A stretch of 64,000 nucleotides of DNA, from assembly GCA_963727545.1 (NCBI GenBank), contig CAVSGS010000007.1, positions 206,508 through 270,507 on the forward strand, written 5' to 3'. This DNA comes from Flexifilum sp963727545. Lineage in GTDB: Bacteria; Chloroflexota; Anaerolineae; Aggregatilineales; Phototrophicaceae. Shown here in pieces: positions 10,416-21,378 of this stretch. Under the pieces are notes generated by a model. That model saw only the letters and a list, made by a program, of their open reading frames with translations, was not told the DNA's origin and made no database searches. The position numbers and the translations under genes were made by a program. Each line of letters starts with the position of its first letter. Position 1 is the first letter of the stretch.

Positions 10416-11537
10416 ATGAAAGCGAAGCTGGGCGCCCTAGGGCTATTTATGAGCGTAATGCTGGTGGCAGAGATAGTTACGGCACAAGCTCCGACGATCA
10501 CCCGCATCGCTACCGGGCTGCAAAATCCGCGTGGCGTCGCCGTGCTGCCCGATGGTCGGCTGCTGGTCGCTGAGGCGGGGATGGGACACGGCGGTGACAC
10601 GGGGCGTTTGAGCGTCTTTGACGACCAAAACGGTGATGGCGATTACGACGACCCCGGCGAGATCACGCCGGTGCTCGATCACCTGCCGAGCTATAACATC
10701 ATGGCGCAGTTCAGTCCGGGGCGCGACGAGGTGCTCGGCATCGGTGACGTACTGGCGCTCGACGATGGGCGCGCTTTCTTCACCCTCGACGATCATTTCG
10801 CCAAGCTGAGCATCGTCGCCCTCGATCCGGCGCTTCAGCGCGTCGGCGATCTGGTCACGCGCGACGGCAGTTTGAACGCCATCGCTTACGACCCGCGCCG
10901 CGACCGGATCTACGTGGCGGAGAGTTCGTTCAACGACTTAGCGGCGGTTGCGCTCGACGGCACGGTCGAGACCATCGCCCAGTTCGAGTTGCTGGCAAAC
11001 CAGCAGCAGGCGGTTCCGGCGGGACTCGCCGTCGATCCGCGTACTGGCGATGTGCTGGTGGCGTTGTTTTCCGGGCAGTTGTGGGATTACTACGGGTCGA
11101 TCCTCTCCTACCTGCCCGGCGATGCCAAGATCGTCCGCGTTAACCCCGATACCGGTGTGATCAGCAATGTGATCACTGGACTGACGACGGCGATTGACGT
11201 TGCCGTCGATGATGCCGGGAATATCTACGCCCTCGAAATGACCACGCGCTGGGCGACCCCGCCGCTGACCGACGCCTTCGACCTCTACGATCCTGACGCG
11301 CCGCCGGATGCGGGCGGCTATCCGCGTTTTTCCGGTCGTGTGACTCGCTATGCTGCCGACGGCAGCAATCCGCTGATCCTCGCCGACGATCTCGACACGC
11401 CGACTAATCTCACTTATCATGCCGGGGCGCTCTACGTCTCGACAGGAGAGGGCACGCCCGGTCGCCCGATCTGGGGACGTAACGGCGCGACCCGCATCGT
11501 CGGCGAACTCTACCGGATCACGCTCGGCGAAAACTGA
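10416..11537 (+). CDS. Secreted ScyD/ScyE-like beta-propeller protein
   Basis: A 373-residue protein with a signal peptide (MKAKLGALGLFMSVML, cleavage near VTA-QA). The remainder is a six-bladed propeller: NPRGVAVLPDGRLLVAEAG, LNAIAYDPRRDRIYVAES, AGLAVDPRTGDVLVALFSG, and ATAIDVAVDDAGNIYALE-like repeats. This is the pattern of the ScyD/ScyE family (NHL-like), widespread in cyanobacteria and Chloroflexota and named after a scytonemin locus. No scytonemin gene is nearby, so the name gives only family membership. It is exported and may bind a ligand or enzyme outside the cell. A palindromic repeat separates it from the sugar operon, and a strong hairpin ends it. Confidence 0.85.
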   Translation: MKAKLGALGLFMSVMLVAEIVTAQAPTITRIATGLQNPRGVAVLPDGRLLVAEAGMGHGGDTGRLSVFDDQNGDGDYDDPGEITPVLDHLPSYNIMAQFSPGRDEVLGIGDVLALDDGRAFFTLDDHFAKLSIVALDPALQRVGDLVTRDGSLNAIAYDPRRDRIYVAESSFNDLAAVALDGTVETIAQFELLANQQQAVPAGLAVDPRTGDVLVALFSGQLWDYYGSILSYLPGDAKIVRVNPDTGVISNVITGLTTAIDVAVDDAGNIYALEMTTRWATPPLTDAFDLYDPDAPPDAGGYPRFSGRVTRYAADGSNPLILADDLDTPTNLTYHAGALYVSTGEGTPGRPIWGRNGATRIVGELYRITLGEN

Positions 11538-11547
11538 CCGGAAAGAA

Positions 11548-11583
11548 AACGCGCCGCCAACTCCTGCGAGTCGGCGGCGCGTT
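11548..11583. terminator. Bidirectional terminator hairpin between convergent genes
   Basis: Eleven-base arms AACGCGCCGCC and GGCGGCGCGTT pair perfectly around a 14-base loop. It lies between the convergent propeller and ABC exporter genes. The AA/TT ends give short U-tracts in both directions. Confidence 0.8.
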
Positions 11584-11602
11584 GGTAATGCGGTGCCGTT
11601 GA

Positions 11603-13489
11603 TTAGGCGGCTTGAACCACTTCGGTATTTTCAAACTGGCTGTTGTACAGGTCGGCGTAGAAACCGCCCTGCGCCAGCAAGCCTTCGTGCGTCCCTTGCT
11701 CGACGATGTCGCCGTCGCGCATGACGAGGATCAAATCGGCATTGCGGATGGTCGAGAGCCGGTGCGCGATGATGAAGCTGGTGCGGTTTCGCATCAGGTT
11801 ATCCATCGCCTGCTGGATCAGCACTTCGGTGCGGGTATCGACCGAACTGGTCGCTTCGTCGAGGATCAGCATTTGTGGGTCGGCGAGGATGGCGCGGGCG
11901 ATTGTCAGCAGCTGCTTTTGCCCCTGCGAGATATTGCTGGTCTCCTCGTTGAGCACGGTGTTGTAACCGTCGGGCAGTGTCCGCACGAAGTGATCGACGT
12001 GGGCGGCTTGCGCGGCGGCGTAGACTTCCTCGTCGGTTGCCTCTAAACGACCGTAGCGGATGTTCTCTAGGATGCTGCCGTTATAGAGCCACGCATCCTG
12101 CAAGACCATGCCGAACAGCTTGCGCAGGTCGTGGCGGCTGAACTCCTGAATGTTGTGCCCGTCGACCATGATCGCGCCGCTGTTGACGTCGTAGAAGCGC
12201 ATGAGCAGCTTGACCATCGTCGTCTTGCCCGCGCCGGTGGGACCGACAATGGCGATCTTCTGACCGGGACTCACGCTGGCGGAAAAGTCGCGAATGATGA
12301 CCTTATCCGGGTTGTAGCCGAAGCGCACGTGATCGAACTCAACGTGCCCCTGCACGCTTTCCAGCTTGATCGGGCTGCCGGTCTCGACGATTTCTTCTTC
12401 TTCAGCGAGGAAGGCGAAGACGCGCTCGGCGGCGGCGGCGGTCTGCTGCAGCACGTTCGAAATGTTGGCGATCTGGGCGATCGGCTGGTTGAACGAGCGT
12501 GAATACTGGATGAAGGCTTGAATGTCGCCGACGGTGATCATGCCGTTAATCGCCAGATACCCGCCGAGGATCGAGACTGCCACGTAACCCAAGTTGCCGA
12601 TGAACGACATGATCGGCATCATCATGCCGGAGAGAAACTGCGACTTCCACGCCGAACTGTAGAGTGTGTCGTTGTAGGTGTCGAACGTCTCGATGCTTTT
12701 CGCTTCGCCGTTAAAGGCTTTCATCACGTTGTGACCGCCGTACATTTCCTCGACGTGCCCGTTGACGTGACCGAGATAGTCCTGCTGCTCGCGGAAGTAT
12801 TTCTGCGACTTGCTGACCACCACCGCGATCACCACCAGCGATAGCGGGATGATGAGGGCGGTCGCAATCGTCATGATCCAGCTAATCGACAGCATCATGA
12901 TGACCACGCCGACCAGCATCGTCACCGACGTGACGATCTGGGTCAGACTCTGGTTGAGCGTCTGGCTGATCGTGTCCACGTCGTTGGTGATGCGCGAGAG
13001 CACTTCACCCTGATTCGTGCCGTCGAAGTAGCGCAAGGGCAGCCGGTTGATCTTCTCGGAGATGTTCTTACGCAGGTTATAGGTGACTCGCATCGAGACG
13101 CCCGCCATCACCCAACCTTGAATGTAGTTGAACAATGCCGAGATCAGATACAGCGCTACCAAGGTCAGGATAATGTTGCCGATGTAGCCGAAGTCGATAC
13201 CGTCGCCGGTGCCGGAAATCTGCGCGATCACGCCCTCGAACAGCTTGGTCGTCGCTTGACCGAGGATTTTCGGTCCGACAATCGAGAACAGCGTCGAGGC
13301 AATGGCGAAGATCAGCACAATCGTGATGGCGACTTTGTGCGGGCTGAGATAGGCGATCAGCTTGCGCATCGTGCCTTTGAAGTCGCGGGCTTTCTCGCCG
13401 CGCACCATCATGCCGCCGCCCATCGGTCCGCCGTGCCGGGGACCTGCCGGTGCACCGCCCCGCTGATTGTTTCGGTTTTGTCCCATCAT
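11603..13489 (-). CDS. ABC exporter half-transporter (heterodimer subunit with intact catalytic site)
   Basis: A 628-residue type IV ABC exporter: basic, glycine-rich N-terminus, six transmembrane helices between residues 50 and 330, then the nucleotide-binding domain. Walker A is GPTGAGKTT near 412, the signature is ISQGQKQLLTIARA, and Walker B plus catalytic Glu is MLILDEATSS. The signature glutamine in place of glycine is usual in this subfamily. The start codon overlaps the stop of the upstream partner by four bases, with GAGGA before it. Together they form a heterodimer that probably exports drugs or peptides. Regulation is likely by the MarR domain at the head of the operon. Confidence 0.92.
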   Translation of the reverse strand: MMGQNRNNQRGGAPAGPRHGGPMGGGMMVRGEKARDFKGTMRKLIAYLSPHKVAITIVLIFAIASTLFSIVGPKILGQATTKLFEGVIAQISGTGDGIDFGYIGNIILTLVALYLISALFNYIQGWVMAGVSMRVTYNLRKNISEKINRLPLRYFDGTNQGEVLSRITNDVDTISQTLNQSLTQIVTSVTMLVGVVIMMLSISWIMTIATALIIPLSLVVIAVVVSKSQKYFREQQDYLGHVNGHVEEMYGGHNVMKAFNGEAKSIETFDTYNDTLYSSAWKSQFLSGMMMPIMSFIGNLGYVAVSILGGYLAINGMITVGDIQAFIQYSRSFNQPIAQIANISNVLQQTAAAAERVFAFLAEEEEIVETGSPIKLESVQGHVEFDHVRFGYNPDKVIIRDFSASVSPGQKIAIVGPTGAGKTTMVKLLMRFYDVNSGAIMVDGHNIQEFSRHDLRKLFGMVLQDAWLYNGSILENIRYGRLEATDEEVYAAAQAAHVDHFVRTLPDGYNTVLNEETSNISQGQKQLLTIARAILADPQMLILDEATSSVDTRTEVLIQQAMDNLMRNRTSFIIAHRLSTIRNADLILVMRDGDIVEQGTHEGLLAQGGFYADLYNSQFENTEVVQAA

Positions 13490-16219
13490 GATGCCAGTTC
13501 CTCGATCCCTAGTTGCGACAGCGCGATCTCACGGTAAATTTCGCAGTTTTCCATCAGTTCGTCGTGCGTGCCTTTGCCGACGACGCGACCTTCGTCCAGT
13601 ACAATGATTTGCTCGGCGGTGCGGACGGTGGACACGCGCTGGGTTACGATCAAGACGGTGCTGGAGCCGGTTTGCTCCTTGAGTGCTTTGCGCAGCGCCA
13701 CGTCGGTCTTGAAGTCCAGCGCCGAGAAGCTGTCGTCGAAGATGTAGATCGGCGCTTGTTTGACCAGCGCGCGGGCAATCGAAAGCCGCTGCCGCTGACC
13801 GCCGGAGACGTTGCTTCCGCCTTGCGAAATCTCGGTCGCTATACCGTCCGGTTTTTCGGCGATGAACTCCGTCGCTTGCGCGATTGCCGTTGCGGTGTTG
13901 ATGATGTTGTCACTGGCATTCTCGTTGGCATAGCGCAGGTTGCTCTCGATTGTCCCGGAGAACAGCATCGCTTTCTGTGGGATATAGCCGATCTTGTCGC
14001 GCAGGTCGTGCTGGGTGATCTGGCGGATGTCCACGCCATTGACCAAGATTTCGCCTTCAGTCACGTCGTAGAAGCGCGGGATCAAGTTGATGACGGTCGA
14101 TTTGCCGGAGCCGGTCGAGCCGATAAACGCGGTCGTCTGACCGGGTTTCGCCGTGAAGTCGATGTCGTGCAAAACGTCGGCTTCAGCGCCGGGATAGCGG
14201 AATGAGACGTGGCGGAACTCGACCGTGCCGTCGAACGGCTCGTTGAACTGCTTGGGATCTTTCGGATCTTCGATGGTCGCTTCCGTCTCCAACACTTCGG
14301 CGATTCGATCCGCCGAAACCGAGGCGCGCGGCAGCATGATGAACATGAACGACATCATCAAGAAGCCCATGACCACCTGAATCGCGTACTGCATGAAGGC
14401 GATCATCGAGCCGACCTGCATGTTCGCCGCCGCCACTTGATGCGCGCCGACCCACACGACCAACAGGGTCAAGCCGTTCATGATCAGCATCATTGCGGGC
14501 ATCATGAACGCCATCACGCGGCTGACGAACAGGTTCGTGCTGGTCAAATCCTCATTTGCCGTGTCGAAGCGTTTTTCCTCGAAGGGCTGCGTGTTGAAGG
14601 CGCGCACGACCATGATGCCGGAGAGATTCTCGCGGGTGACGAGGTTGAGCCGGTCAACCAAACTTTGGATGATGCGGAACTTCGGCAGCGACAGGGTGAA
14701 AATCGAGGTGATCAAGCCCAATTAAGACGACAATCGCCAGCGCGATGATCCACCACATCGAACTATCGGTTTGCAGCGCCTTGATCACGCCGCCGACGCC
14801 GAGGATTGGCGCGTAAATCACCAACCGCATCATCAGCACGATGATCGTTTGTAACTGCGTAATGTCGTTGGTCGTCCGCGTGATCAGCGACGCCACCGAG
14901 AACTTGTCGAATTCGGTATTGGAGAAGCGTTCGACCTTCTGGAACAGGTCGCGCCGGAGGTCGCGAGCTGCGCCCGCCGCGACGCGCGCGGACAGCAGGC
15001 TGACCAAGACCGTACAGGTCACCGAGATCAGCGAAAGCAGCAGCATGTCCAAGCCGGTGCCGAGGACGTAGTTGTTCTGGAGGCTGGCGGTGTCCATGCC
15101 GAGTGCGGCGTATTCCGTCTTGACGGCTCCAACCGCCGACTGCGTGATCAAGCTGGGGTCCATTGCGTCGAAGCGTTGGTTCATCGCGCTGAGGATCGGT
15201 GTCCGCAGCACTGCCGGCATACTCTTGAGCAGCGCGAACAAGTCGGTGCCGGCGGGCAGACTGGACAGGTCGAAGCCTGACGTTGTGCCCATCGCTGCCG
15301 CCTTCGATGGATCTGCCATGACCTGCTCGATGCCGGTGACAGCGAGGAATGCCTTACCCATGATCGGGTTCAGCGTATCGATCTCTGCCTTGCCGGTGTC
15401 GTTGAGCACGTAAATCGGCTCATCGGCGAGCACGGGATACTGGCTGAGATACTGGTTGTAGTCTGCCGAGTTTTGATCGACCAGCGTATAGGCTGCTTGC
15501 ACAGTCGCTTGATCGTCGGTGCTCAGGAACAGGTTGAGTTTGTCCATCTCGCTGGCGCGCAGCGCGACCGGGACGGCGTTCTCGACGCCGCCTTGCTGAA
15601 TGCCGACGTTGACGATCCTGCCCATGTAATCGGGCAGAGTCAGGTCAGCCATCGCTTGCGCGAACAGGAGGGCGACCGCTATCAAGATGATAACGATAAA
15701 CGGCTTGAGATATTTCGCCAATCGTAGCATAGCTGGGTTTCCGGTTACCTCTCTAAGAATCTCGTTAGGTGTGGTTTGCATAGCGCGTTGGAGCGCAGGA
15801 AAAAGCACCTGCGCTGCCTCAAGTTCTTCGGATGTGAGCGGCTCCAAGTATTCCGCCAAATAACCGACAATCTGATCGAACGTTGCTTGGGCGTGGGCGA
15901 GTCCTTCGGGCGTGAGCTTCAGCAGCGTTTGTCTCCGGTCATCCGGGTCCGGTTCGCGCACGATCCAGCCGCGCTCATATAAGCGCTGAACGAGTGTGCT
16001 GGCGGATTGCAGGCTAACCCGGCGCCTTTTCGCCAACTCGCTGGCGGTCAAGGGCTTGTCTTTGAACTGAGTCAGCGCTAAGAGCTGAATCAGCGTGCCA
16101 TCATCTTCGCCTGCCTCGCGCATTCGTCCGCCGATTAGTCTGCCCAACAGGGGCAGAAATTTGACCAGCGCTTCCGCCGTGTCATAGGGAGTCCAAGGAT
16201 CTTCTGCCATTGGATTCAT
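13486..16219 (-). CDS. MarR domain joined in frame to an ABC exporter subunit (one frameshift)
   Basis: The first 160 residues are a MarR winged helix (SELAKRRRVSLQSASTLVQR, then PDPDDRRQTLLKLTPEGLA). The frame then runs without a stop into MLRLAKYLKPFIVI, the normal start of an ABC exporter (ATG at 15730 if separate). The exporter has about 180 extracellular residues between helices 1 and 2, as in a clostridial subfamily I recall. A single extra base near 14722 splits it: deleting it gives IVVLLGLITSIFTLSLPKF. The ATPase has Walker A GSTGSGKST and signature VSGGQRQRLSIARA. Walker B reads IFDDSFSALD, with Asp for the catalytic Glu, so this is the degenerate half of a heterodimer. The fusion may be real or caused by a lost stop. 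Confidence 0.7.
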
Positions 16220-16223
16220 CAAC

Positions 16224-16253
16224 CTATCTGATAGTCAGGGAAACTGATAGTCA
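16224..16253 (-). promoter_or_regulatory. Candidate MarR operator and promoter
   Basis: CTGATAGTCA occurs twice, at 16228-16237 and 16244-16253, with a 16-base period, and CTATC-T-GATAG forms a small palindrome at 16224-16234. On the minus strand AGTCAA reads TTGACT, a good -35 hexamer. The block lies just upstream of the MarR start, where autoregulation is normal for this family. No strong -10 box is seen. Confidence 0.5.
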
Positions 16254-16343
16254 ATATAGTTGAGTATTCTTTCCCTGTCAACGGCTGAGCGCCTTAATTC
16301 ACAGATTTTTTACGAAACGCTGACGTTTCACTTATCTCCCGCG

Positions 16344-16375
16344 TGGGATAGGGGCACAGCGCGCTGCGCCCCCAC
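16344..16375. repeat. Degenerate GTAGGGGC-family palindrome
   Basis: An imperfect inverted repeat (GGGGCACAGC against GCTGCGCCCC, with outer GTGGG and CCCAC) just downstream of the second ABC exporter gene. It resembles the dispersed palindrome family but has lost its exact ends. Confidence 0.45.
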
Positions 16376-16382
16376 GAAGTTA

Positions 16383-18266
<1,884 letters not shown>

Positions 18267-18294
18267 GTCCGGTTATGCTCCATCTAGACGTGAC

Positions 18295-18311
18295 GCGACC
18301 TAATTGGTCGC
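18295..18311. promoter_or_regulatory. Palindrome upstream of ABC exporter
   Basis: GCGACC and GGTCGC flank TAATT, giving a 17-base inverted repeat 29 bases upstream of the exporter start. The size and place suit a repressor operator, or it could fold as a leader hairpin. No regulator can be assigned. Confidence 0.4.
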
Positions 18312-18510
18312 TTGAACTGCCAAACCATAGCCGGGTTGTTTAAACTCAATATAAACGGGAGCTTGCGTCGGGGAGTCAAAGCGCGCTCGCGATCTGAAAG
18401 GATAATCGTCTGATTAAGCCGGACCCATTATGACCCTTCAAAAATTCTAAAAGCTTGATACTATAAGTCCCCGCTGTTCGCGGATAACTTTGACCGAATG
18501 GAGCGAACGA

Positions 18511-18945
18511 ATGATGGAGCAGTATCTAGAGGTATCACAAGAAGCTGGCGCAGCGCTTTTTCGCCGCCAGATTGAAGGTTCGGTGATTATGCTGAATCTT
18601 TTGCGCTTTCGAGAAGTCGCCGATTACTCTGCCAGTCCCGAAATCGCCCCCGCCGAACCGATTTCCGGGCGCGAGGCTTATCAGAAATATATCGATCTCA
18701 CGCTGCCGTTTCTCACGGCGACCGGCGGTGAAATCATGCTGCTGGGCGATGGCGGGAAATATCTGATCGGTCCGCAAACGGAGCGGTGGGATCTGGTGAT
18801 GCTGATTCGCCAGAACTCGCTGCAAGACTTCCTGTCGTTCTCGTCGAACGAAGCTTACCAAGTTGTGCTGGGGCATCGAACGGCAGCGCTCGAAGACTCG
18901 CGGCTGCTGCCGCTGGTGGAGTTTCCGGGGAACAGCATTCTCTAG
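18511..18945 (+). CDS. Small DUF1330-like alpha/beta-barrel protein
   Basis: A 144-residue soluble protein. The string GSVIMLNLLRFRE followed by ISGREAYQKYIDLTLPFLTATGGEIMLLGDG and a C-terminal SLQDFLSFSSNEAYQVVLGHRTAALEDSRLLPL has the layout of the DUF1330/dimeric ferredoxin-like superfamily. The function of that family is poorly known. The ATG with GGAG seven bases upstream was preferred over a TTG seven codons earlier. The 3' end overlaps the histidine kinase gene on the other strand by four bases. No operon partner is visible. Confidence 0.65.
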   Translation: MMEQYLEVSQEAGAALFRRQIEGSVIMLNLLRFREVADYSASPEIAPAEPISGREAYQKYIDLTLPFLTATGGEIMLLGDGGKYLIGPQTERWDLVMLIRQNSLQDFLSFSSNEAYQVVLGHRTAALEDSRLLPLVEFPGNSIL

Positions 18946-20060
18946 TCCACTTGCTGCGTGAGCGCTGCTGCTGGCTCGACCTTCGTCGCGTCGTCCGGTA
19001 GGGTGATGGTGAACGTCGTGCCGGTGTCGGCGGCACTGTTGACCGCGATCGTGCCGTGGTGCAGGTCGATGATCGTCCGGGCGATGGCGAGACCTAAGCC
19101 GCTGCCCTCGGTCGAGCGCCGCCGCGATTTGTCGGCTTTGTAGAAGCGCTCGAAGATCCGCGCCTGATCCGCTTCGGAGATGCCGATCCCGCTGTCGGCG
19201 ATGATGAACTCGATGTGGTCGTCGCGCCGGTGCAGTTCGACGCGGATCGTGCCACCTTGCGGGGTGAACTTGATCGCGTTGTTGAGCAGGTTGACCCAAA
19301 CTTGGCTGAGCAGGTCTTCGTCGGCGCAGATGCTGGCTTCCTCCAGCGTGATGTTCAGGTCAATCGCTTTAGCGGTCCACTGCGGCTCGCAGGTCAAGAT
19401 CAAGTGCCGAATCTGGCGATCCAGCCGGTAGCGCTTCGGCTCGAACTTGACCTGATCGGCTTCCAGTGACGCCAGCTTGAGCAGATCGTCCGCCAGCTTG
19501 GAGATCCGCGTGCTTTCGGTCTCGATGATGTTCAGGTAATGCTGGCGTTCGTCGGCGCTCAAGTGCTCATTTTGCAGTGCTTGGGCGAACCCCCGGATCG
19601 AGGTCAGCGGCGACTGGATCTCGTGCGAGACGTTGGAGATGAACTCCTGCCGCATCGTCTCCATCTGGTCAAGTTCCAACGCCATTTGGTTGACCGTGCC
19701 GACCAGATTGCCGAGCACGCCTCTGGATTGTCCGCGTTCTTCGAACAGGGTGTCGTCTACGCGCACGCTGAAATCGCCTTTGGCGATCCGTTCCAGCGCT
19801 TCGATGATCGGCTGGTAGACGCGCCGCTGCTCCTCGGCGAAGCGCGGGCTAAAGACGTGCACCACCAGCCAGATCGCCAGCACGGTTAGCGTCAAGCCGA
19901 GCAGGGCGTTGACCACCTGAATTGCCACCAGCGGCGGTGACCAGCCGATCAGCCCGTACAGCCAGTTGGTCAGCAAAAACGCGAGGCTGATATTCACCAC
20001 CAGCGCGGTAACGATGCCGGCGAACCACAGCCTGCCTGCCCACTTCTGCCGCCGGGTCAT
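18942..20060 (-). CDS. Sensor histidine kinase, PhoR/BaeS-like
   Basis: A 372-residue kinase. Two transmembrane helices (about 12-34 and 45-68) are separated by a very short loop, so it has no extracellular sensor domain. A HAMP domain (about 70-130) leads to the HisKA box with His146 in FISNVSHEIQSPLTSIRGF. The ATPase domain has NLLNNAIKFTPQGG, DSGIGISEADQARIFERF and GSGLGLAIA. Its start overlaps the stop of the response regulator gene as ATGA. Without an extracellular domain it probably senses membrane or envelope state, or a partner protein. The Q after HE in the H-box (HEIQSP instead of HELRTP) is a mild deviation. Confidence 0.93.
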   Translation of the reverse strand: MTRRQKWAGRLWFAGIVTALVVNISLAFLLTNWLYGLIGWSPPLVAIQVVNALLGLTLTVLAIWLVVHVFSPRFAEEQRRVYQPIIEALERIAKGDFSVRVDDTLFEERGQSRGVLGNLVGTVNQMALELDQMETMRQEFISNVSHEIQSPLTSIRGFAQALQNEHLSADERQHYLNIIETESTRISKLADDLLKLASLEADQVKFEPKRYRLDRQIRHLILTCEPQWTAKAIDLNITLEEASICADEDLLSQVWVNLLNNAIKFTPQGGTIRVELHRRDDHIEFIIADSGIGISEADQARIFERFYKADKSRRRSTEGSGLGLAIARTIIDLHHGTIAVNSAADTGTTFTITLPDDATKVEPAAALTQQVD

Positions 20061-20731
20061 GAATCGACCTCCATGCGGTAGCCCAGCCCGCGCATGGTCG
20101 TGATCTTGAAGGAGTACTTCGCTTCGGGGAAACGTTCGCGCAGCCGGTTGATGTGGACGTCGAGCGTGCGCTCGTTGCCCTCGAAGTCGTAACCCCAGAT
20201 TTCCTCGATCAGTTGGTCGCGCGAGCGGGTGATGCCGGGATAACTCGCCAGTTCGAACAGCAGCTCGAATTCCTTCAGCGGCAGGGTCAGATGCTCGCCA
20301 CGTGCGGTGACCTCATAGGTCTTGCGGTTCATGAACAACTCGCCAACCTGCACCGTCTGCGACGTGGCGATGCGGTAGCGTTTCAGCAGCGCCTTGACCC
20401 GCATCACCAGTTCCAGCGGCTCGAATGGCTTGACCAGATAATCGTCTGTCCCCAACTGGAAGCCGCGAATCTTGTCGCTGGTTTCGCCTTTCGCGGTCAG
20501 CATCAGCAGCGGGATGTCATAGGCGGCGCGTACTTGGCGGCATAACTCCCAGCCGTCCATGTTGGGCATCATCAGGTCGAGGATGATCATATCCGCCTTG
20601 ATCGATTCCAGCTTGTCGAGCGCTTCTACGCCGTCGCCTGCCTCGGTCACGTCGAAGCCTTCTTGCTGCAAAAAGACGCGGGCGAGTTCCCGAATGTGCG
20701 GGTCGTCGTCCACGATCAAGATCTTGTTCAT
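20057..20731 (-). CDS. OmpR/PhoB family response regulator
   Basis: A 224-residue regulator. The receiver domain has acidic residues 8-10, phospho-acceptor Asp52 (IILDLMMPNMDGW), Thr79 and Lys101 (VKPFEP). The C-terminal winged helix (about 130-224) has LTLPLKEFELLFELASYPGITRSRDQLIEEIWG and LDVHINRLRERFP. The ATG giving MNKILIVDDD was preferred over a start three codons earlier. It forms a two-gene operon with the following histidine kinase. Target genes are not evident; the MarR/ABC block and the pectin block flank it. Confidence 0.93.
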   Translation of the reverse strand: MNKILIVDDDPHIRELARVFLQQEGFDVTEAGDGVEALDKLESIKADMIILDLMMPNMDGWELCRQVRAAYDIPLLMLTAKGETSDKIRGFQLGTDDYLVKPFEPLELVMRVKALLKRYRIATSQTVQVGELFMNRKTYEVTARGEHLTLPLKEFELLFELASYPGITRSRDQLIEEIWGYDFEGNERTLDVHINRLRERFPEAKYSFKITTMRGLGYRMEVDS

Positions 20732-20850
20732 CACACCCACCGGCTCGATCTGCTTTCGCTCAGTATAAACCGCCTGTGCGAATCAGTGTATCGTCCGTTT
20801 GATTGGGTTCGGGTTATCGGAGCGGAGCGTTATGCGTGACCAGCATTGGT

Positions 20851-20875
20851 GTAGGGGCGGAACTCAGTTCCGCCC
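20851..20875. repeat. GTAGGGGC-family palindromic repeat (truncated copy)
   Basis: GTAGGGGCGGAAC is followed by TCA and GTTCCGCCC; the right end diverges after CCC. It lies between the two-component operon and the KdgF-like gene, in a region with no gene on either strand. Confidence 0.7.
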
Positions 20876-20897
20876 GGTGTGGATGCGGACTGTGATC

Positions 20898-21236
20898 CTA
20901 ACGCAAAAATTCTTCGCGGATCGGGTTGAAGGTGTCCACCAGTCGCACGTGCGGCGACAGCGGCTGGATGGTGTGGGGCAGGTTCGGCGCGACGGCGATC
21001 ATGTCGCCCGCGCTCAGGCGATACGGTTCGCCGTCGATGAAGAAGATCACGTCGCCCTCGGCAACGTAGGTGACCTGTTCATGCGGGTGATGGTGCGGCG
21101 GATCGGGCTGCTCTTTGGGACCGTCGGTGCAGTCGATCACGACCATCATCAGGTGATCGGTGTGGGTCAGATAGCGCGTCCGTCCCTCGCCGACGATTTC
21201 GGGCGTCACTTCACTGTGCAGAGTCGCTGCGGACAT
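20898..21236 (-). CDS. kdgF: KdgF-like cupin (unsaturated uronate ring-opening)
   Basis: A 112-residue single-domain cupin. Metal ligands are visible as HHHPHEQ at 48-54 (His48, His50 or His52, Gln54) and His88 in APNLPHTI. The ending DTFNPIREEFL matches KdgF, which speeds conversion of 4,5-unsaturated galacturonate to 5-keto-4-deoxyuronate (linear form) in pectin and alginate breakdown. It lies in the same orientation as KduD, KduI and the PL22 lyase, completing the pathway between lyase and isomerase. A palindromic repeat pair separates it from kduD, so it may have its own promoter or be read through. Cupins are diverse; the context strengthens the call. Confidence 0.75.
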   Translation of the reverse strand: MSAATLHSEVTPEIVGEGRTRYLTHTDHLMMVVIDCTDGPKEQPDPPHHHPHEQVTYVAEGDVIFFIDGEPYRLSAGDMIAVAPNLPHTIQPLSPHVRLVDTFNPIREEFLR

Positions 21237-21264
21237 GGTGTCTCCTTGCCGGTGGATAATCAGT

Positions 21265-21292
21265 GTAGGGGCGTAATATATTGCGCCCCTAC
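21265..21292. repeat. GTAGGGGC-family palindromic repeat (copy 3)
   Basis: A 28-base palindrome with left arm GTAGGGGCGTAATA and one mismatch in the inner arm. It forms a tandem pair with the next copy 30 bases away, between kduD and kdgF. Confidence 0.85.
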
Positions 21293-21322
21293 GGACAAAG
21301 CAAACGGATCAAGCGATTGGTT

Positions 21323-21351
21323 GTAGGGGCAGGTTTCAAACCTGCCCCTAC
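21323..21351. repeat. GTAGGGGC-family palindromic repeat (copy 4)
   Basis: A perfect 29-base inverted repeat with arms GTAGGGGCAGGTTT and a one-base centre, 27 bases after the kduD stop codon. It could act as a hairpin terminator. Confidence 0.85.
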
Positions 21352-21378
21352 GTGGAAATTATAAGGTTAGGTTGTTTG

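Noticed and set aside
21265..21351. Two adjacent palindromes as a possible CRISPR-like array
   Set aside because: Only two units, each self-palindromic with different inner sequence, no uniform spacers and no cas genes in the window.
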